From the NCBI RefSeq assembly GCF_017302985.1, contig NZ_JAFIMU010000013.1, positions 186,001 through 250,000 on the forward strand: a stretch of 64,000 bases of DNA. The letters are read 5' to 3'. The stretch is from Corallococcus macrosporus (GTDB lineage Bacteria; Myxococcota; Myxococcia; Myxococcales; Myxococcaceae). The position numbers and the translations under genes were made by a program. The notes under the pieces were generated by a model. The model made no database searches. It was not told where the DNA came from and worked only from the letters and a program-made list of their open reading frames with translations. Positions 36,797-47,850 of the stretch are shown piece after piece; the stretch's first letter is position 1, and the number at the start of each line of letters is the position of its first letter.

Positions 36797-37939
36797 CTAC
36801 GGGCACTTCACCACGCCACCATCCGTCGCCGCCGTGGCCACGCGGGCGCAGGCGGCCTGGACCGTGGCCGTGTCCTTCAGGTCACGCGCGAGCCTCGCGG
36901 TGGCCAACTGCAGCTCCGTGTTCTTCGCGTGCCCCGGCTCCGAGCCCAGGCTCGTCAGGATGCGCAGGGCGTCCTGCTTGCGCCCCATCGCCGAGAGCAG
37001 GTCCGCGAGTTCCTGCATCTCGCTCACATCCGCCCCCGACACCGTATCCAGGGCCTTCTGCAGCTCCGCTTCCGCCGCCGCGCGGTCATCCACCGTCAGG
37101 TGTGCCTTCGCGAGCGCCACGTGGACGACAGCGCGGTCCTTCACCTTCAGCGACTCGGCATAAGCCTTCAGCGCTTCGTCACGCTTGCCCAGCTTGAGCT
37201 GGATCTCCGCCACCAGCTCCCACAGCGTCGGGTCCTTGGGCGATTTCTTCGCGGCCTCTTCGTACGCCGCCGCCGCTTCCGTCAACCGGCCCGCGCGCAC
37301 CTCCGCGTCGCCCAGCGCCGTCAGCACCTCCGGCGTCCGCACGCCCTGCCCCGTCGCCTTGCGCAAGACCCCGAGCACCTCGTCCTGCCGCCCCTGTTTC
37401 GTCAGCACGTCCACCGCGCGCACCAGCAGGTCGGACTTCGACGCCTCCGGCGCGGCTTCGGCCGCCAGGGTGAAGTCGCGCACCGCCTCGTCGTGGTCGC
37501 CGCGCTCCTCGGCCAGTTCGCCCAGTTGCTCCAGCGCGTTGAAGTCCTTCGGATGCAGCGCCAGCGCCTTCTGCAGCGACTGCCGCGCTTCGTCCTTCTT
37601 GCCCAACTGCGCCTGGATGAACCCCAGCCGGCTCCAGTTGGTGGAGCGCTTCGGATCCAATCGCAGCGCGGCCGCGAACTCCTTCTCGGATTCCTCCAGC
37701 CGGCTCATCGACAGGAGCACCTCGCCCCTCGCGGCGGGCAGGCGCGGGTCCCCGGGCGCCAGGGCCTTCATCTCGTCGAAGGACTTGAGCGCGGCGTCGA
37801 ACTTGCCCTGGAGGTACTCCGAGTTGCCCCGGAGGTAGAGCCCCTCCGCCTGGTCCTTCGGATCCATCTTCGGCGTTTCGGTGCAGGCCCCGGAGGCCAG
37901 CAGGGCGAGGAGCGGCAGGGCGCGCAGACGCGAGGACAT
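36797..37939 (-). CDS. TPR lipoprotein
   Basis: 380 residues. Lipoprotein signal LLALLASGACTE. About nine tetratricopeptide repeats follow (AEGLYLRGNSEYLQGKFDAA; STNWSRLGFIQAQLGKKDEA; NALEQLGELAEERGDHDEAV; TLWELVAEIQLKLGKRDEA). TPR lipoproteins scaffold envelope complexes such as the pilus secretin (Tgl/PilF) but this one is longer and has no specific match. The barrel gene precedes it by 17 bp and the SitA-like gene follows by 2 bp, suggesting one transcript. Confidence 0.85.
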   Translation of the reverse strand: MSSRLRALPLLALLASGACTETPKMDPKDQAEGLYLRGNSEYLQGKFDAALKSFDEMKALAPGDPRLPAARGEVLLSMSRLEESEKEFAAALRLDPKRSTNWSRLGFIQAQLGKKDEARQSLQKALALHPKDFNALEQLGELAEERGDHDEAVRDFTLAAEAAPEASKSDLLVRAVDVLTKQGRQDEVLGVLRKATGQGVRTPEVLTALGDAEVRAGRLTEAAAAYEEAAKKSPKDPTLWELVAEIQLKLGKRDEALKAYAESLKVKDRAVVHVALAKAHLTVDDRAAAEAELQKALDTVSGADVSEMQELADLLSAMGRKQDALRILTSLGSEPGHAKNTELQLATARLARDLKDTATVQAACARVATAATDGGVVKCP

Positions 37940-37956
37940 GAGAGGCTCCGGAGGTT

Positions 37957-39003
37957 TCAGAAGTGGTACGCGATGCCGGCGTTGACGTCGAAATTGAGGC
38001 CGTCGCCCGCGCCGTCGTCGGCGAGCCCCAGCACTGCCTGCGCGAGGTTCGTCCCCAGCTCCATCTGGAAGGCCACGTGGCCCACCAGCAGGTACTCCAA
38101 CCCCACGAAGCCCACCACGGACGGCAGCGGGCCCGTGTTCTGGAAGATGCCGTAGTCGCCGAACGCAAGCTGCACGCCCAGGCCGAAGCCCCAGTAGGGC
38201 CGCAGGGTCTTCTCCAGGCGGTGGTAGTGCCGTGCCCCCACGATACTGGGCAGCACGCTGACCTTGCCCTCTTCGGTGCCGCCGGCGCGCACCAGCGAGA
38301 AGCCCACCTGGACGAAGCCCTGCCACTCCGGGTGGAACCAGTAGCCCACTTCCAGATCCAGGCCCGGGTTCAACGACGCCAGCTTGTCGATGAAGCTGTT
38401 GTTGAAGCGCAGCCCCAGCGTCAGCCCGCCCCCCGGCGACGACGCGACCGCGCCGCCACCCAGGAGCGGCCGCGCGGTGACGACCTCGCCGGGGGACTCG
38501 AGCGCGACGCTCAGCTCGTCGGAGACGGCGACGACCGTGCGCAACAGCTCGCCGTCCTCGGAGGCCTCCGCGCGAGGCCGGGCAAGGGTGCGGCCATCCG
38601 TCGTGTCCACGAGGCTGGCCGTGAAGAGGTACTGCCCTCCGAAGCGGTCCACGCGGCCCGTGAGCACGTAGCGTGCGCCCGTCAGCGAGGACAGGGCCTG
38701 GACGCAGTCCCCCTTCTCGCAAGGGCTGTCGCCCACCAGCTCCTGCTGACGCCCGGCGCCGACCTTCACCTGGAGCTCACGCTGGGACAGCACGCGCAGC
38801 CGGGGCGACTCCGCGAGCCGGCCCGCGATGAGCGACGTGATGCCCAGCGCGGCATCCTTCCCCGCCGCGTTGGCCGCCAGGGGCACCACCGCCACCGTGG
38901 ACGGCGTCACTTCCGCGGCCGGCCCCTCCTGCGCGAGAGCAGGTGACGCGAGCGACACGAGGCACGAGATGAGAAGCCAGGGGGGGCGAAACACGCCCGA
39001 CAC
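37957..39003 (-). CDS. TolB/CsgG-like N-domain with outer-membrane barrel
   Basis: 348 residues. Signal peptide ending SPALA. Residues 35-165 resemble a periplasmic TolB-N/CsgG-like domain (TVAVVPLAANAAGKDAALGITSLIAGRLAE, in part) with VLTGRVDRFGGQYLFTASLVD. The second half is alternating strands (GLTLGLRFNNSF; LDLEVGYWFHPEWQGFVQVG) ending in GIAYHF, the aromatic end of outer-membrane barrels. Start GTG 39003 has GGAGG about 8 nt upstream. Probably an envelope protein working with the TPR lipoprotein; function unknown. Confidence 0.7.
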   Translation of the reverse strand: MSGVFRPPWLLISCLVSLASPALAQEGPAAEVTPSTVAVVPLAANAAGKDAALGITSLIAGRLAESPRLRVLSQRELQVKVGAGRQQELVGDSPCEKGDCVQALSSLTGARYVLTGRVDRFGGQYLFTASLVDTTDGRTLARPRAEASEDGELLRTVVAVSDELSVALESPGEVVTARPLLGGGAVASSPGGGLTLGLRFNNSFIDKLASLNPGLDLEVGYWFHPEWQGFVQVGFSLVRAGGTEEGKVSVLPSIVGARHYHRLEKTLRPYWGFGLGVQLAFGDYGIFQNTGPLPSVVGFVGLEYLLVGHVAFQMELGTNLAQAVLGLADDGAGDGLNFDVNAGIAYHF

Positions 39004-39057
39004 TCTACCCTCCTCCCGGCCCGCGCCCAGGGGTTCCGCGCCCGCTTCCCTGCCCGC

Positions 39058-39840
39058 TCAGGCCTGCTGGTTGAGCTTCGCCGCGATGAAACGCGCCGCG
39101 GCACGGGGGCTGAACCGCAGCGAGAAGGCTGCCAGCCGGTTGAGGACACCGTGGATGGAGAGGACCTGCCCCTTCATCATCGCCGCGTAGGCGTGGTTCG
39201 CCACCTCGGGCGCCTCCGCCACGCCGGCCCGTTTGAACAGCCGCGACTCCGCGTTGCCGGCGCGCGCGGTGAACTCCGTCCTGGTAGCGCCCGGGCAGTG
39301 GCACGTCACGGTGACGCCGGTGCCCTCCAGCTCGAACGCGAGTGCTTCCGTGAACGACAGCACGAATGCCTTCGTCGCGTAGTACGTGGCCATGTACGGC
39401 CCCGGCTGGAAGCCCGCCGTGGACGCGATGTTGAGGATGCGCCCCTGCTTGCGCTCGCGCATGGGCCGCGCGAACAGGTGCGTGAGCTTCAGGAGCGCGG
39501 TGCAGTTGACCTCCACCATCTCCGCCTCGCGCCCCAGGTCCTGCTCCAGGAACGCCCCGGAGGAGCCGAACCCCGCGTTGTTGACGAGGAAGTCCACCGC
39601 GAGCCCCAGCTCCTGCACGCGCGCGAAGAGCTGCTCGGGCGCGGAGGGCTGTCCCAGGTCCGCCGGCAGCACGTGCGCCTTCACTCCGTGCGCCTGCTCC
39701 AACCTGCGGGCCAGCTCCTCCAGCTTCGCCACGCCGCGCGCCACGAGGATGACGTCGTGTCCATCCTTCGCGAACTGCTCCGCGAAGTGAACCCCGAGTC
39801 CCGCCGACGCGCCGGTGATGAGCGCCATTTTCCGCGACAT
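39058..39840 (-). CDS. Short-chain dehydrogenase/reductase
   Basis: 260 residues. NAD(P) motif TGASAGLG, NNAG (LVNNAGFGSSG), catalytic Ser in IASTAG and YxxxK in YYATKAF, CPGATRTEF after the active site. This matches the classical SDR subfamily annotated DltE/YqjQ-like; substrate unknown, perhaps an acyl or keto lipid given the adjacent acyl-CoA ligase. CGGGAGG lies 7 nt before the ATG. Divergent from the ligase gene across a 111-bp gap. Confidence 0.92.
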   Translation of the reverse strand: MSRKMALITGASAGLGVHFAEQFAKDGHDVILVARGVAKLEELARRLEQAHGVKAHVLPADLGQPSAPEQLFARVQELGLAVDFLVNNAGFGSSGAFLEQDLGREAEMVEVNCTALLKLTHLFARPMRERKQGRILNIASTAGFQPGPYMATYYATKAFVLSFTEALAFELEGTGVTVTCHCPGATRTEFTARAGNAESRLFKRAGVAEAPEVANHAYAAMMKGQVLSIHGVLNRLAAFSLRFSPRAAARFIAAKLNQQA

Positions 39841-39951
39841 GGTGATGCCTCCCGGCAGGCCGATATAGCAGGACGGCCCGCGCACAAAGCGGTTGCCCCC
39901 GCGGATCCACGGCCATATTCGGAAGAAGACCCCGAGGACGTGGAGCCCGGC

Positions 39952-41481
39952 ATGGAGCGGATGGACACCCTCGAAGCACTGCTTGCACGCGGACGGGCGG
40001 ACGACGTGGCGCTCGGTGCGCCCGGCAGGCAGGGCATGACGTACGGCGCCCTGCGGGAGCTCGTCGCGAGGACCCGCGAGCAACTGAACGCGTGGGGCCT
40101 GGGACACGGCGACCGCATCGCGCTGGTGTTGCCCAACGGGCCGGAGATGGCGGCGGCCTTCGTCGCCGTGGCCAGCGCCGCGACGACCGCGCCGCTCAAT
40201 CCGGCCTACCGCTCGGACGAGCTCGCGTTCTACCTGGAGGATCTCCAGGCCCGTGCACTCGTCGTGCTCGAAGGCGCGGAGGGACCGGCCCGCGAGGTCG
40301 CGCGCGCACGCGGCCTCCCGCTCATCGAACTGAGCCCGGCGCCGGAGGGCCCCGCGGGGCACTTCACGCTCAAGGCCGGGCCGGAGCTCTCAGGTCCAGC
40401 GAACCGTCCCGGCCCCGCCGTCGCGGACGACGTCGCGCTGGTGCTGCACACGTCGGGCACGACGGCGCGGCCCAAGATGGTCCCGCTGACGCACGCGAAC
40501 CTCTGCGCCTCCGCGCGGCACATCGGCGCGCAGCTGGGGCTGGGGCCCACGGATGCGTGCCTCAACATCATGCCGCTGTTCCACATCCACGGGCTCGTGG
40601 CGGCGGTGCTGTCCAGCCTGGGGGCGGGAGGCCGCGTGGTGTGCTCGCCGGGCTTCAACGCCCTGCGCTTCTTCTCCTGGTTCGAGGAGGTCCGCCCCAC
40701 CTGGTACACGGCCGTCCCCACCATGCATCAGTCCCTGGTGGAGCGAGCCCGCCGCAACACGGACAGCCTGAAGGACCACCGGCTGCGCTTCATCCGGTCC
40801 TCCTCCGCGTCGCTGCCACCGCAGGTGATGGAGGAACTGGAGCGCGTCTTCGGCGTGCCCGTCATCGAGAGCTACGGCATGACGGAGGCCGCGCACCAGA
40901 TGGCCTCCAACCCGCTGCCCCCGCGTCCCCGGTACGCGGGCTCGGTGGGGCTCGCCGCCGGGCCCGAGGTCGCCATCATGGACGACGCGGGCACGCTGCT
41001 GCCCCCGGGTGCGCTCGGCGAGGTGGTCATCCGGGGTCCCAACGTCATGTCCGGCTACGTGAACAACCCCGAGGCCAACGCTCGCGCCTTCACCCATGGG
41101 TGGTTCCGCACGGGCGACCAGGGCACGCTCGACGCGCAGGGCTATCTGCGCCTCACCGGCAGGCTGAAGGAGCTGATCAATCGCGGCGGTGAGAAGGTCA
41201 GCCCGCTGGAGGTGGACACCGTGTTGCTGGATCATCCCGCCGTGCAGCAGGCCGTGACGTTCGCCCTGCCCCACCCGAAGCTCGGCGAGGACGTGGCCGC
41301 CGCCGTCGTCCCGCGCGAAGGCCACACGCCCACCGAGCGCGAGCTGCGGGACTTCGTCGCGGCGCGCGTGGCGGACTTCAAGGTGCCCCGCCTCATCGTC
41401 CTCCTCGCGGAGCTGCCCAAGGGCCCCACCGGCAAGGTGCAGCGCATCGGGCTCGCGGAGCGGCTGGGGCTCACGTCATGA
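39952..41481 (+). CDS. Acyl-CoA synthetase / AMP-dependent ligase
   Basis: 509 residues. Adenylate-forming motifs: A3 HTSGTTARPKMVPLTH, A5 ESYGMTEAAHQM, A7 GWFRTGDQG, A8 LTGRLKELINRGGEKV, A10 Lys in GPTGKVQRIG. The sequence resembles oxalyl-CoA/Pcs60-like ligases, but acyl specificity cannot be read from it. ATG 39952 has GGAG about 8 nt upstream. Its stop overlaps the ketopantoate reductase start by 4 bp. Confidence 0.92.
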   Translation: MERMDTLEALLARGRADDVALGAPGRQGMTYGALRELVARTREQLNAWGLGHGDRIALVLPNGPEMAAAFVAVASAATTAPLNPAYRSDELAFYLEDLQARALVVLEGAEGPAREVARARGLPLIELSPAPEGPAGHFTLKAGPELSGPANRPGPAVADDVALVLHTSGTTARPKMVPLTHANLCASARHIGAQLGLGPTDACLNIMPLFHIHGLVAAVLSSLGAGGRVVCSPGFNALRFFSWFEEVRPTWYTAVPTMHQSLVERARRNTDSLKDHRLRFIRSSSASLPPQVMEELERVFGVPVIESYGMTEAAHQMASNPLPPRPRYAGSVGLAAGPEVAIMDDAGTLLPPGALGEVVIRGPNVMSGYVNNPEANARAFTHGWFRTGDQGTLDAQGYLRLTGRLKELINRGGEKVSPLEVDTVLLDHPAVQQAVTFALPHPKLGEDVAAAVVPREGHTPTERELRDFVAARVADFKVPRLIVLLAELPKGPTGKVQRIGLAERLGLTS

Positions 41482-42488
41482 AGATCGCCATCTTCGGCGC
41501 GGGCGCCATCGGCGGGTTCCTCGGCGTCAAGCTGCTCCAGGCTGGCGCGGACGTCACCTTCATCGCGCGAGGCGCCCACCTGGACGCGATGCGCGCGAAC
41601 GGCGTCACGCTCACCAGCGGCGGTGAGACCGTCACGGTGCGTCCGCATTGCACGGACTCGCCTGACGACGCGGGCCCGCAGGACTACGTGTTCCTCACGC
41701 TCAAGGCCCACGCGCTGCCCGCCGCCGCGCCGCGGATTGCCCGGCTGCTGGGCCCGGAGACGGCGCTCGTCACCGGCATCAACGGCGTGCCCTACTGGTA
41801 CTTCCACGGACTCGAAGGCCCCTACGCGGGCCGCCACATCGAGAGCGTGGATCCGGGCGGCGTGCTCCTGCGCACGCTGCCTCAGGAGCGCGTCATCGCC
41901 ACGGTGGTGTATCCCGCCGCGGAGGTCGTCTCCCCTGGCGTCATCGTGCACACGTACAACGACCGCGTGACGCTGGGCGAACCGGACGGCAGCAAGAGCC
42001 CGCGCGTGCAGGCCCTCTCACAGCTCATGATGAAGGCCGGGCTCAAGTCCCCCGTGCGCCCGCGCATCCGCGATGAAATCTGGGTGAAGCTCTGGGGGAA
42101 CCTCGCCTTCAACCCGCTGTCGGCGCTCACCGGTGCGACGCTCGACGTCCTGTCCCGCCAGCCGGACCTGCGCGCCGTGGCGCGCGCGATGATGGTGGAG
42201 GCACAGGCGGTCGCGGAGACGCTGGGCACCCGCTTCCTCATCGACGTGGACCAACGCATCCAGGGCGCGGGCCAGGTCGGCGCGCACAAGACGTCCATGC
42301 TCCAGGACCTGGAGCGCGGGCGCCCCATGGAGATCGACGCGCTGCTGGGCGCCGTGGTGGAGCTGGGCCAGCTCGTGGGCAGGCCCATGCCCACCTGCGA
42401 GAACATCCTCGCCCTGGTGCGCGAGCGCGCCCGCAGCGCCGGAAGCTACCCGCCCCGCGCGACGCCTCCGGCGCCCGAGGCGACCTAG
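41478..42488 (+). CDS. panE: 2-dehydropantoate 2-reductase family protein (PanE/ApbA)
   Basis: 336 residues. Rossmann motif MKIAIFGAGAIGGFLGVKL, Lys in FLTLKAHAL (general acid position), and the C-terminal helical domain DEIWVKLWGNLAFNPLSALTGA with RGRPMEIDALLGAVVE. These fit ketopantoate reductase, which makes pantoate for CoA. Homologues also act on other 2-keto acids, so the pathway role is likely but not proven; the coupled acyl-CoA ligase leaves room for another substrate. ATGA overlap with the ligase; ends overlapping the convergent peptidase gene by 4 bp. Confidence 0.85.
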   Translation: MKIAIFGAGAIGGFLGVKLLQAGADVTFIARGAHLDAMRANGVTLTSGGETVTVRPHCTDSPDDAGPQDYVFLTLKAHALPAAAPRIARLLGPETALVTGINGVPYWYFHGLEGPYAGRHIESVDPGGVLLRTLPQERVIATVVYPAAEVVSPGVIVHTYNDRVTLGEPDGSKSPRVQALSQLMMKAGLKSPVRPRIRDEIWVKLWGNLAFNPLSALTGATLDVLSRQPDLRAVARAMMVEAQAVAETLGTRFLIDVDQRIQGAGQVGAHKTSMLQDLERGRPMEIDALLGAVVELGQLVGRPMPTCENILALVRERARSAGSYPPRATPPAPEAT

Positions 42489-43411
42489 TCGTTCGCGGAC
42501 GGCATCACGCCCAGGTACTCCAGCGGATCCGCCGGCTTGCCGTCCACGCGCACCTCGAAGTGCACGTGCGGGCCGGACGTGCGGCCGGACTCGCCCACCG
42601 TGGCGATGACCTGCCCGCGCCGCACCTTCTGCCCCGTCTTCACGCGCAGGTCGCGGTTGTGCGCGTACAGGGTAATCAAGAGCGACGCGTGCTCCACGAT
42701 GACGATGAGGCCATAGCCCTTCTGCTCGCCCGCGTAGAGGACCGTGCCCTCCTGCGCCGTCTTGATGGGCGTGCCCGCGGGCGCCGCCAGGTCGATGCCG
42801 TCGTGCGGCTCCTTGCCCTTCTTGCCGAAGCGGCCGTACAGCACGCCTCGCAACGGCCAGTCGAGCATCCCCTGCGTCGCGAGCCTCGGACGCGACGGCG
42901 CGCCTGGACGCCCCGACACCACGCGCGCTCGCGGCGGCTCCTCGCGGCGCGACACCGCCGGCACCGAGCGGCGCGGCGTGGACACCGGCGCCTGCCCCGG
43001 CTTGGAGAGCACCAGCTCCGGCTCCTCGTCGGACAGCGGCCCCGGGTCGCCGTACTTCGGCGGCTCGCTGCCCGGAATCATCAGGTCCTGCCCCACCGCC
43101 AGCTCGCGCGGGTCCTTGATGCCGTTGGCCCGCGCCAGCTCCTCCACCGTGATGCCGTACGTCTTGGCGATGCGGTACATCGTCTCGCCCGGGGCCACGC
43201 GGTGGCGCACCGCCACCAGCTCCGGCTCCTCGTGCGTGGGCCTCAGCGCGAATGACAGCGGCTTGCCGTTGCTCGTCGACTCAGGCCGCACACCGGCCGT
43301 GTCCAGCTGGGCGGAGGAAGCGGCCTGGGTGCTCGCGCAGCCGCCGAACAGCGCGGCCGCGAGCAACACCCAGAGCGCCCTTCCCGCTCGGCTGGAGCCG
43401 CCCGGCCCCAA
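42485..43411 (-). CDS. LysM / M23 peptidase lipoprotein (NlpD-like)
   Basis: 308 residues. Lipoprotein signal WVLLAAALFGGCAS. LysM domain (HRVAPGETMYRIAKTYGITVEELARANGI, in part: PGETMYRIAKTYG) at about 60-105, a Pro/Arg-rich linker, then an M23 (LytM) domain with the zinc ligands in PHDGIDLAAPAG and PHVHFEV. Intact ligands mean it may cut peptidoglycan, whereas E. coli NlpD is an inactive amidase activator. The only start giving a full signal peptide is a TTG at 43411, two bases after the surE stop. The surE-nlpD adjacency is the same as in E. coli. Confidence 0.85.
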   Translation of the reverse strand: MGPGGSSRAGRALWVLLAAALFGGCASTQAASSAQLDTAGVRPESTSNGKPLSFALRPTHEEPELVAVRHRVAPGETMYRIAKTYGITVEELARANGIKDPRELAVGQDLMIPGSEPPKYGDPGPLSDEEPELVLSKPGQAPVSTPRRSVPAVSRREEPPRARVVSGRPGAPSRPRLATQGMLDWPLRGVLYGRFGKKGKEPHDGIDLAAPAGTPIKTAQEGTVLYAGEQKGYGLIVIVEHASLLITLYAHNRDLRVKTGQKVRRGQVIATVGESGRTSGPHVHFEVRVDGKPADPLEYLGVMPSAND

Positions 43412-43413
43412 CC

Positions 43414-45518
<2,105 letters not shown>

Positions 45519-45586
45519 CTACGAGGCACGGCCGGAACGGGCAAGCACGCTCGCATGGGCCGCCTGCTACAGTGTCCAGCCGCCGA

Positions 45587-46675
45587 ATGCCTCCTCCTCC
45601 CAAGCGTCGCGTCACGGGCCCCGACCCGCTTCCCGGTCAACGCGCCCGGGGTGCCCTGCTGGGCCTCGCCATCGGCAACGCCCTGGCCGTCCCCACCGCG
45701 GGGAGGCCCTTCTACGCACCGGCCTTCCCCCAGCTCGCCGAGGGGCCGTACCAGGGCATGCACGGAGGTGGACAGCACGACCTGCGCAAGGGGCAGGTGA
45801 CGGAGCCCACCCAGCTCGCGGTGGCGCTGGCCCTGAGCCTGCGCGACATGAAGCGCTACGACGCGGGAGACGCGCTCAAGCGCTACCGGGCCTGGCAGCC
45901 GCACGCCATCTCCGTCAGCGAGCCCATGAAGGAGCTGTTCCAGGAGTGTGACGCCAGCCTCCCGCCGCAGGTGAAGGACGCCGGCAAGCGCGTCTGGCAG
46001 AAGAACTTCCGCCGGCTGGCCCCCGCCGGCGCCCTGCCGCGCGTGGTGCCCCTGGGCGTGCACCTGGCGAAGGACTCCTTCGCCCTGGCGAAGGCCGCGC
46101 TGGAGGATACCGCCCTCACCCACTTCGACCCGCGCAGCCAGCTGGCCAGCGCGGGGCTGTGCGCCGCCGTCGCCAAGGCGGTGACGGGCGGGCCGAACCT
46201 GAAGGCCGCGGACCTGCTGCCGGCCGCGGAGGTGGGCATCTCCCTGGCGGCCGCCGCCCTGGGGAAGCAGGAGAAGGACTACGTCCAGGAGGTGTCCCAG
46301 GCCGCGGCCCTCCTGCGAGAGGACCTGGCCCTGGCGGCCAAGGACGACCCGCAACTCTACGGGCCGGAGCTGCACATGCACCGGCCCGGCAATAACGCGG
46401 TGCGTGCCGCGTTCCGGCTGGCCTTCTGGGAGCTGCTTCACGTGCCCACCGCGGAGGCCGCGCTCCTGGACGTCATCCACCGGGGCGGCGACACGGAGGT
46501 CCACGCCTCCGTCACCGGGGCGCTGGTGGGCGCCTTCCACGGGGAAGGCGCGCTGCCTGAGGAGTGGCGCGAGAAGGTCCTCCTGGCCCTGCAGCCCTAC
46601 AACCCCCTCCAGAAAGGGACGGTGCTGTGGGAGGTGTACCACCCGCGGCACCTGCTGCTGCTGGCCCCGGCCTGA
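45587..46675 (+). CDS. ADP-ribosylglycohydrolase-like protein, altered metal motifs
   Basis: 362 residues. The fold signature of DraG/ARH enzymes is visible: RARGALLGLAIGNALAVPT at the N-terminus, TEPTQLAVALALSL, and near the end GGDTEVHASVTGALVGAFHG. In active family members the first Thr-Asp-Asp (TDDT) and the late GGDTDT bind two Mg ions; here they read TEPT and GGDTE, so some ligands are changed and activity may be lost or shifted. Start ambiguous between ATG 45587 and GTG 45572; neither has a good ribosome-binding site. Confidence 0.75.
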   Translation: MPPPPKRRVTGPDPLPGQRARGALLGLAIGNALAVPTAGRPFYAPAFPQLAEGPYQGMHGGGQHDLRKGQVTEPTQLAVALALSLRDMKRYDAGDALKRYRAWQPHAISVSEPMKELFQECDASLPPQVKDAGKRVWQKNFRRLAPAGALPRVVPLGVHLAKDSFALAKAALEDTALTHFDPRSQLASAGLCAAVAKAVTGGPNLKAADLLPAAEVGISLAAAALGKQEKDYVQEVSQAAALLREDLALAAKDDPQLYGPELHMHRPGNNAVRAAFRLAFWELLHVPTAEAALLDVIHRGGDTEVHASVTGALVGAFHGEGALPEEWREKVLLALQPYNPLQKGTVLWEVYHPRHLLLLAPA

Positions 46676-46704
46676 GGGCGCCCGGCCCCAACCCCGCAAA
46701 TGCG

Positions 46705-46750
46705 AAGCCCGCGGGGGCCGCCGTGTGAGGGACGGCCCAGCCGCGGGCTT
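46705..46750. terminator. Strong nested hairpin between convergent genes
   Basis: AAGCCCGCGG (46705-46714) pairs perfectly with CCGCGGGCTT (46741-46750); inside, GGGCCG pairs with CGGCCC. A second stem, CCGTGGCC / GGCCACGG (46760-46779), follows. Located between the ADP-ribosylglycohydrolase-like gene and the 59-residue ORF. Confidence 0.7.
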
Positions 46751-46792
46751 GAAGACACGCCGTGGCCGCGGGGCCACGGGTGGGATGGGTCA

Positions 46793-46972
46793 TCAGCCGA
46801 GGAGGTCGATGACGACGACGCCTCGGGACGGCTTCTCTTCCTCGGTGTCCGTCCTCCGCTGGGGACGGTCATCGGGTGCGGGCAGTGGGAGCTCCACCAC
46901 CGGCCGCTCGTAATCCTCGCGGCGAAGCCGCTCGCGGCGCTTGATTTCTTCAATGATGAACGCGTCGAGCAT
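46793..46972 (-). CDS. 59-residue conserved-looking small protein
   Basis: Complete ORF of 59 residues starting MLDAFIIEEIKRRERLRRED, with a charged helical first half, a Pro-rich middle and a hydrophobic end SRGVVVIDLLG. Codon use has the high third-position GC of the neighbours. A purine-rich GAGGGAG lies about 11 nt upstream, slightly far. I recall similar short proteins beginning MLDAFIIEEI in other myxobacteria, which is the main support; no function is known. Standing alone between hairpins and a 400-bp gap. Confidence 0.7.
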   Translation of the reverse strand: MLDAFIIEEIKRRERLRREDYERPVVELPLPAPDDRPQRRTDTEEEKPSRGVVVIDLLG

Positions 46973-47345
46973 GGGTTCGGTCTCTCCCTCAGCCTACGTA
47001 CCCCGATGTACGCCCGCCGTCCCGCCCCCTTACCACTTCCACATCTCTTTGATGCAAATTAAGAACCCCGGTTTCTTTCTGGGGACGCCGCCCTGATTCC
47101 GCATGGCTGCTCGTCCAGCTCCCGACATCCGGGACAGGGCAACCGTGCCACGGATGTCAGGGAGACGTCCGTGGACGTTCAAAATTCGCCTGATCCTAAT
47201 GCGTCCGCCGCGCGCCGCAATACGACTCATTTCAGGTGGCCCCCCAGCCCTCGCGCGGCACGGCCCCAGCCGAAAAGGGCCCGCCCGCCCTCCTGCTCCC
47301 TTGCACGGCACGGGCCGTGTGGCGGGACAGGCTGGCGGGCGGAAA
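46973..47345. other. Intergenic region upstream of the small ORF
   Basis: About 370 bp with no convincing gene; the AT-richest part (47040-47100) probably contains the promoter of the 59-residue ORF. Inverted repeats: GACATCCG (47124-47131) with CGGATGTC (47151-47158), and ACGTCC (47165-47170) with GGACGT (47173-47178). Confidence 0.4.
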
Positions 47346-47364
47346 CCTGACGCAAAACGTCAGG
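47346..47364 (-). terminator. Hairpin terminator after the SRPBCC gene
   Basis: On the minus strand CCTGACG-TTTTG-CGTCAGG is a perfect 7-bp stem with a 5-nt loop followed by TTTCC, 16 bp past the stop. A near copy of the same arm (GACGCAAAACGTCAGG) overlaps the stop codon at 47369-47384. Confidence 0.7.
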
Positions 47365-47379
47365 CACCGACGCAAAACG

Positions 47380-47805
47380 TCAGGGCGCTTCCGCGCGGCG
47401 CTTGAAGGCCTCCAGCATCTTGGGGAGCTGGGTCTCCGTGAGGGTGTTGATGATGGCCTTGGGGATGAGGGCGCCCAGGGCCATCTCCACGTTGTAGGTG
47501 GCGCGCGTCTTGCCCTCGCCCTCGGGCTCCAGCGTCCAGCTGCCCTTGTTGTCCTTCATCACCTCGCCCTCGACGAAGGTCCAGGACATGCGCTTGGGGC
47601 GCTCCTCGGTGACGCGGATGGTGTAGCGGATGCGCTTCACCACATCGACCTCGTAGTGCACCTGGACGGTGTTCCCCTGGCGCTGCGAGGTGGAGACCTT
47701 CTTCACCTCCGGGAGGAACTCCGCGTAGCGGTCGTAGTTGGTGATGATGTCGAAGACCTTCTCGACGGGGGCGTTGATGGTGATGGTGCGCGTGGCGCCG
47801 GCCAT
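47380..47805 (-). CDS. SRPBCC (START/Coq10-type) family protein
   Basis: 141 residues. Opening TRTITINAPVEKVFDIITNYDRYAEFLPEV (quoted in part as NAPVEKVFDIITNYDRYAEF) is the classic polyketide-cyclase/Coq10 start, with an amphipathic C-terminal helix (LTETQLPKMLEAFKRR). The fold forms a hydrophobic cavity that binds lipids, quinones or polyketides. No export signal. It follows glpX by 45 bp on the same strand. Confidence 0.85.
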   Translation of the reverse strand: MAGATRTITINAPVEKVFDIITNYDRYAEFLPEVKKVSTSQRQGNTVQVHYEVDVVKRIRYTIRVTEERPKRMSWTFVEGEVMKDNKGSWTLEPEGEGKTRATYNVEMALGALIPKAIINTLTETQLPKMLEAFKRRAEAP

Positions 47806-47850
47806 GACGGTGTCTCCGGGAGGCGTGAAGGGCTCAGGCTGGGGGACAGC

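Noticed and set aside
47030..47311. Possible small genes in the 46973-47379 gap
   Set aside because: Frames on both strands have unlikely composition, no ribosome-binding site and cross inverted repeats.
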